NCBI GenBank assembly: GCA_002432085.1
Contig: DJFN01000140.1
Location: 1-8,182 of the forward strand
From: Flavobacteriales bacterium UBA5871
GTDB lineage: Bacteria; Bacteroidota; Bacteroidia; Flavobacteriales_D; Crocinitomicaceae
Length of the DNA stretch: 8,182 nucleotides
Direction of reading: 5' to 3'
The notes under the pieces are model-generated. The model was not told the origin of the DNA. It made no database searches and saw nothing but the letters and a program-made list of their open reading frames with translations. The position numbers and the translations under genes were made by a program. Shown here one piece after another: positions 5,641 to 8,182 of this stretch (positions are counted from its first letter, which is position 1; every line of letters begins with the position of its first letter).

Positions 5641-6984
5641 TTGGTGGTAAAGATCCTGCTGATAGAAGACGATAAAACGTTCGCGAAAATTCTCCAATCC
5701 TTCCTGATCAGAAAGGGATTTGAAGTCGATGCCTGCCACGATCTGAAATCGGGTGCGGAGCTGCTGAAATCGGGCGAATACCAGCTTTTATTGCTGGATT
5801 ATCGACTCCCGGACGGAATCGGGCTCGACCTTATCACGGTGAACGGCGAGATCGTTCCGCCTATGCCAACGATCGTCATCACGAGCTTCAACGATGTGCG
5901 TACGGCCGTCAAGCTGATGCAATCCGGCATTTTCGAATACATCATCAAGCCGGTCAATCCGGAAGAGCTCATTCTTGTCATCGACCAGGCGCTCAGCGAC
6001 AACGGAAAACCCGACCCAGGCAAAAAACGGCCACATCATTTCCCCGAAGAATTCATCCAGGGAATCAGCTCCGGCTCTACCCGACTCTACGAACACGTGG
6101 CGCTTGTCGCCCCGACGGATATGTCGGTGATGATCGTAGGTGAAAGCGGAACAGGGAAAGAACACATTGCGCGGTCCATTCACGACCTGAGCAAACGTTC
6201 CGAAAAACCGTTCGTAGCCATCGACTGCGGCGTTCTTTCCCGCGAGCTGGCTGCCAGTGAATTATTCGGTCATGTGAAAGGAGCTTTTACCGGCGCTACG
6301 CACGACAAAAAAGGCTTGCTGGAAAGCGCCGACGGCGGAACGGTTTTCCTCGACGAGATCGGGAACCTTGGCTACGACGTCCAGGTGAAGCTCTTGCGGA
6401 TGTTGCAGGAACGCACCATTCAGCCGGTTGGCAGCAACAAAACGATTCATGTAAATATTCGTCTAATCACGGCAACGAACGAAGACCTGATGAACGCCAT
6501 TTCCCGCGGAACCTTCCGGGAAGATATTTACCACCGCATCAACGAGTTCAAGATCCAGACGCCACCGCTGCGCGACCGTTCGGAAGACCTCGAGCTGTTT
6601 GTGAAGCATTTCATCGGGCTGGCCAACGCCGAGCTGGACCGCAATGTAAAATCCGTGACACCGGAAGTAATGACCATTTTTCATGCTTACGACTGGCCGG
6701 GTAACCTGCGCGAGCTGAAAAACGTGATCAAGCGAATGGTATTGCTCACTCCGGGAAGTACCGCCGATGCAGCCTCGCTTCCGACAGAAATGAGCCTTGC
6801 CTCCCGCCCATTGCGATTGGTTCCGTCGAGCGAAGATTTAAAGCTTAATCAGGAGCACACGGAAAAAGAGCTGATCACACAGGCTTTGGAAAAAACGCGG
6901 TACAATAAATCGAAGGCGGCATTGCTGCTCAACATCGACCGCAAAACGCTCTATTCCAAAATGGAGCGCTACGGCATTCGTTAG
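5641..6984 (+). CDS. NtrC-family sigma-54-dependent response regulator
   Basis: This is a 447-residue transcription activator of the receiver / AAA+ / Fis-type helix-turn-helix layout. In the receiver (about 3-118), the acidic pocket is E9-D10-D11, the phosphorylation site D53, the switch residue T81 or S82 and the lysine K103. The AAA+ domain (about 138-370) has Walker A GESGTGKE (167-174), the sigma-54-contacting GAFTGA loop (214-219), Walker B TVFLDEI (234-240), probable arginine fingers R293 and R299, and WPGNLREL (352-359). Residues about 412-446 form the DNA-binding helix-turn-helix (NKSKAALLLNIDRKTLYSKMERYGI). All key residues are present, so it should remodel sigma-54 RNA polymerase. 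The start is TTG 5641 or GTG 5644. No ATG is available, because the receiver begins at once (VKILLIEDD). No kinase is adjacent. Its stop overlaps that of the convergent receiver-Hpt gene. Targets are unknown. Confidence 0.95.
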   Translation: MVVKILLIEDDKTFAKILQSFLIRKGFEVDACHDLKSGAELLKSGEYQLLLLDYRLPDGIGLDLITVNGEIVPPMPTIVITSFNDVRTAVKLMQSGIFEYIIKPVNPEELILVIDQALSDNGKPDPGKKRPHHFPEEFIQGISSGSTRLYEHVALVAPTDMSVMIVGESGTGKEHIARSIHDLSKRSEKPFVAIDCGVLSRELAASELFGHVKGAFTGATHDKKGLLESADGGTVFLDEIGNLGYDVQVKLLRMLQERTIQPVGSNKTIHVNIRLITATNEDLMNAISRGTFREDIYHRINEFKIQTPPLRDRSEDLELFVKHFIGLANAELDRNVKSVTPEVMTIFHAYDWPGNLRELKNVIKRMVLLTPGSTADAASLPTEMSLASRPLRLVPSSEDLKLNQEHTEKELITQALEKTRYNKSKAALLLNIDRKTLYSKMERYGIR

Positions 6985-7682
6985 CAGATCATTTCCAGCC
7001 GTTTCAGAAAACCGGAAAGCGATTGTTGCAAAGCTGCCAGCTCTTCGTGATGCGTATCAATACGGTCGGTTTCGAGCAGCGAATGCTCCATATCCCGGAA
7101 ACGGTTGCTGAGCTGTTCCTGGCTGAATTGTGCCAATCGTCCGGCAAGACGATGCACGAGCAGAATGAGCGTATCCCGGTTATCTTCCTGAATGGACGCG
7201 GCAATAGTTTCCAGATCACGCAACGTTTCCAGGCGAAAATGCTGCAGGATTTCCATGCGCTCGGTTTCAGTTTCGATCATCGCATCGATGTAAGGAAACG
7301 ATAAATCGACTTTTTCCATTGCCAGCAACGACAGCAATCCCGGTTCCGTAAACGGTTTGAAGAAGACATTATCGAAGCCATTGGAAAGGAAAACCGCCTC
7401 TTCTTCCTGCTGAACAGGCGTCGTAACGGCAATGATCTGAAGCTTGTCGGCGAGTCTGCCCCGGAGTATAGAACACAATTCGTCGCCGTTTTTGCCCGGC
7501 AGGTGAATATCCGTCAGAATATGGGTCACCGAATCGTCCCAGGTTGTTTCGAGCAGGCTTTCGGCATCGAGAAAACAGCGATAGGGAATCGCATTTTTTT
7601 CCAGGATAAACCCGAAAATCTTCAGCATGTATGCGTCGTCGTCTACAACCCAAACGAGCGCATTATGGTTCGGAACAGTCAT
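6981..7682 (-). CDS. Receiver-Hpt two-domain signalling protein
   Basis: This 233-residue cytoplasmic protein has no DNA-binding or kinase domain. The receiver (about 8-125) shows the acidic cluster D14-D15-D16, the phosphorylation site D58 in LTDIHLPGKNG, T87/T88 and the K109-P110 pair. A linker leads to an all-helical C-terminal region (about 140-233) containing VHRLAGRLAQF, which matches the Hpt phosphotransfer motif with H177 as the likely phosphorylated histidine. Ala replaces the usual Lys three residues after the His. The same receiver-Hpt order occurs at the end of hybrid kinases, so this could be a free-standing phosphorelay module. I place the start at ATG 7682-7680; a TTG at 7706 would only add eight residues before the receiver. 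A weak TATATTGA promoter-like string lies about 20 bases upstream of the ATG. It is convergent with the NtrC-type regulator, with a 4-base overlap. A partnership with that regulator is inference. Confidence 0.88.
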   Translation of the reverse strand: MTVPNHNALVWVVDDDAYMLKIFGFILEKNAIPYRCFLDAESLLETTWDDSVTHILTDIHLPGKNGDELCSILRGRLADKLQIIAVTTPVQQEEEAVFLSNGFDNVFFKPFTEPGLLSLLAMEKVDLSFPYIDAMIETETERMEILQHFRLETLRDLETIAASIQEDNRDTLILLVHRLAGRLAQFSQEQLSNRFRDMEHSLLETDRIDTHHEELAALQQSLSGFLKRLEMIC

Positions 7683-7764
7683 TCTGGTGCGTTTTGCGGA
7701 CGTCAATATACGAAGAAAGCCCTGAATACGCGGCAGCTAACCGGTTTATTCGGAAAAACTGACG

Positions 7765-7772
7765 TATCTTTG
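7765..7772 (+). promoter_or_regulatory. Promoter -7 element for rnpB
   Basis: TATCTTTG is an exact match to TAnnTTTG and lies 5 bases before the first base of helix P1 of RNase P RNA. That places it correctly for transcription to begin at or near the mature 5' end. TTTA at 7745-7748, 16 bases upstream, could be a degenerate -33 element. Confidence 0.65.
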
Positions 7773-7777
7773 CGGCA

Positions 7778-8182
7778 AAGCAAGCCGGCTGTCGCTCTGA
7801 AATTTTCAGGGAGGAAAGTCCGGGCAGTACAGAGCAACCGTACTTCCTAACGGGAAGGCTCTGAAGTATCAGCTTCGGTTGACTACTTCAGGGACAGAAA
7901 GTGCCACAGAAAGGAAAACTACCGCCGCAGTGATGCGAGTATCTACTGCGGTGGAAAAGGTGAAAAGGTGAGGTAAGAGCTCACCGTCTCTTCAGTGATG
8001 AAGAGTGCAAGGTAAACCTTACGGACTGAAAGACCATGTATACCGGGGCCTGAGGGCTGCTCGCCCGATCCCGGAGGGTAGGTCGATGGACCCTGATAGT
8101 GATGTCAGGGCTAGATAAATGACAGCAGTTTCTATCCCGCTTCGGCGGAAAGGACATACAGAACCCGGCTTATGGCTTGCTT
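7778..8182 (+). ncRNA. rnpB: RNase P RNA (bacterial type A)
   Basis: This is the catalytic RNA of RNase P, which removes 5' leaders from tRNA precursors. The first nine bases AAGCAAGCC (7778-7786) pair exactly with GGCTTGCTT (8174-8182), forming helix P1 and fixing both ends. The conserved 5' strand of helix P4 is present as GAGGAAAGTCCGGGC (7811-7825), and its partner region ACAGAACCCGGCTTAT lies at 8158-8173. Other hallmark segments are GGGACAGAAAGTGCCACAG (7891-7909), GGTAAACC (8011-8018), AGGGTAGGTCGATGGACCCT (8075-8094) and AGATAAATGAC (8113-8123). A P12-like hairpin (CCGCAGT with ACTGCGG) lies near 7923-7952. About 405 bases is a normal length. The window ends at the last base of P1, so a few 3' bases and the terminator may be missing. 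A TAnnTTTG promoter directly precedes it. Confidence 0.97.

Noticed and set aside
5646..5659. GG-N10-GC spacing resembling a sigma-54 promoter at the start of the NtrC-type gene
   Set aside because: It lies inside the coding sequence and matches only the minimal dinucleotides, not TGGCAC or TTGC.
7686..7697. TGGTGCGTTTTGC as a sigma-54 -24/-12 promoter near the receiver-Hpt start
   Set aside because: GG and GC are separated by 8 bases, not 10, and the orientation points into rnpB, which already has a good TAnnTTTG element.
7704..7706. TTG as the start of the receiver-Hpt protein
   Set aside because: The ATG eight codons later leaves a complete receiver domain, and the extra residues look like untranslated leader overlapping a possible promoter.
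7503..7850. 115-codon + strand reading frame running into rnpB
   Set aside because: It overlaps the receiver-Hpt gene in antisense and ends inside the conserved RNase P RNA; it matches no family.

Overview
The window looks like a chromosomal segment of a Bacteroidota bacterium, possibly a Flavobacteriales-like lineage with roughly balanced GC. Three things support this. The gene order ftsX - DUF3098 - uppP - truB - queA is familiar in that phylum, and DUF3098 is essentially confined to it. TruB is short and lacks a PUA domain. Several upstream regions carry matches to the Bacteroidota -7 promoter element TAnnTTTG, and clear Shine-Dalgarno sites are absent. The lineage below phylum is a guess.

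Left part (1-3869, all + strand): the 3' end of ftsX (cell division), an AT-rich spacer of nested inverted repeats, a small two-helix membrane protein (DUF3098), uppP (recycling of the undecaprenyl carrier lipid) and truB (tRNA pseudouridine 55). The last three are packed as an operon, with a 3-nt gap and then a TGATG overlap. queA (queuosine synthesis) follows behind its own probable promoter. A strong hairpin terminator at 3891-3917 serves queA and the convergent gene.

Middle (3947-5611): on the - strand, a lipoprotein with a long coiled coil and an OmpA/MotB-type peptidoglycan-binding domain. Next come about 350 bases without a convincing gene, containing a cluster of palindromes. Then a small secreted PepSY-like protein on the + strand and its terminator.

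Right part (5613-8182): an NtrC-type sigma-54 response regulator on the + strand and a receiver-Hpt protein on the - strand. Their stop codons overlap tail to tail, and no histidine kinase is visible. They could belong to one phosphorelay, but that is inferred from domains and position. The last 405 bases are RNase P RNA (rnpB), preceded by a perfect TAnnTTTG element and ending with the 3' strand of helix P1 at the window edge.

Most of the window is conserved housekeeping DNA. I saw no mobile element, CRISPR array, tRNA, phage gene or recognisable defence system. The parts least explained by known features are the palindrome-rich spacer (about 4977-5160), the inverted-repeat spacer after ftsX, and the receiver-Hpt/NtrC pair.
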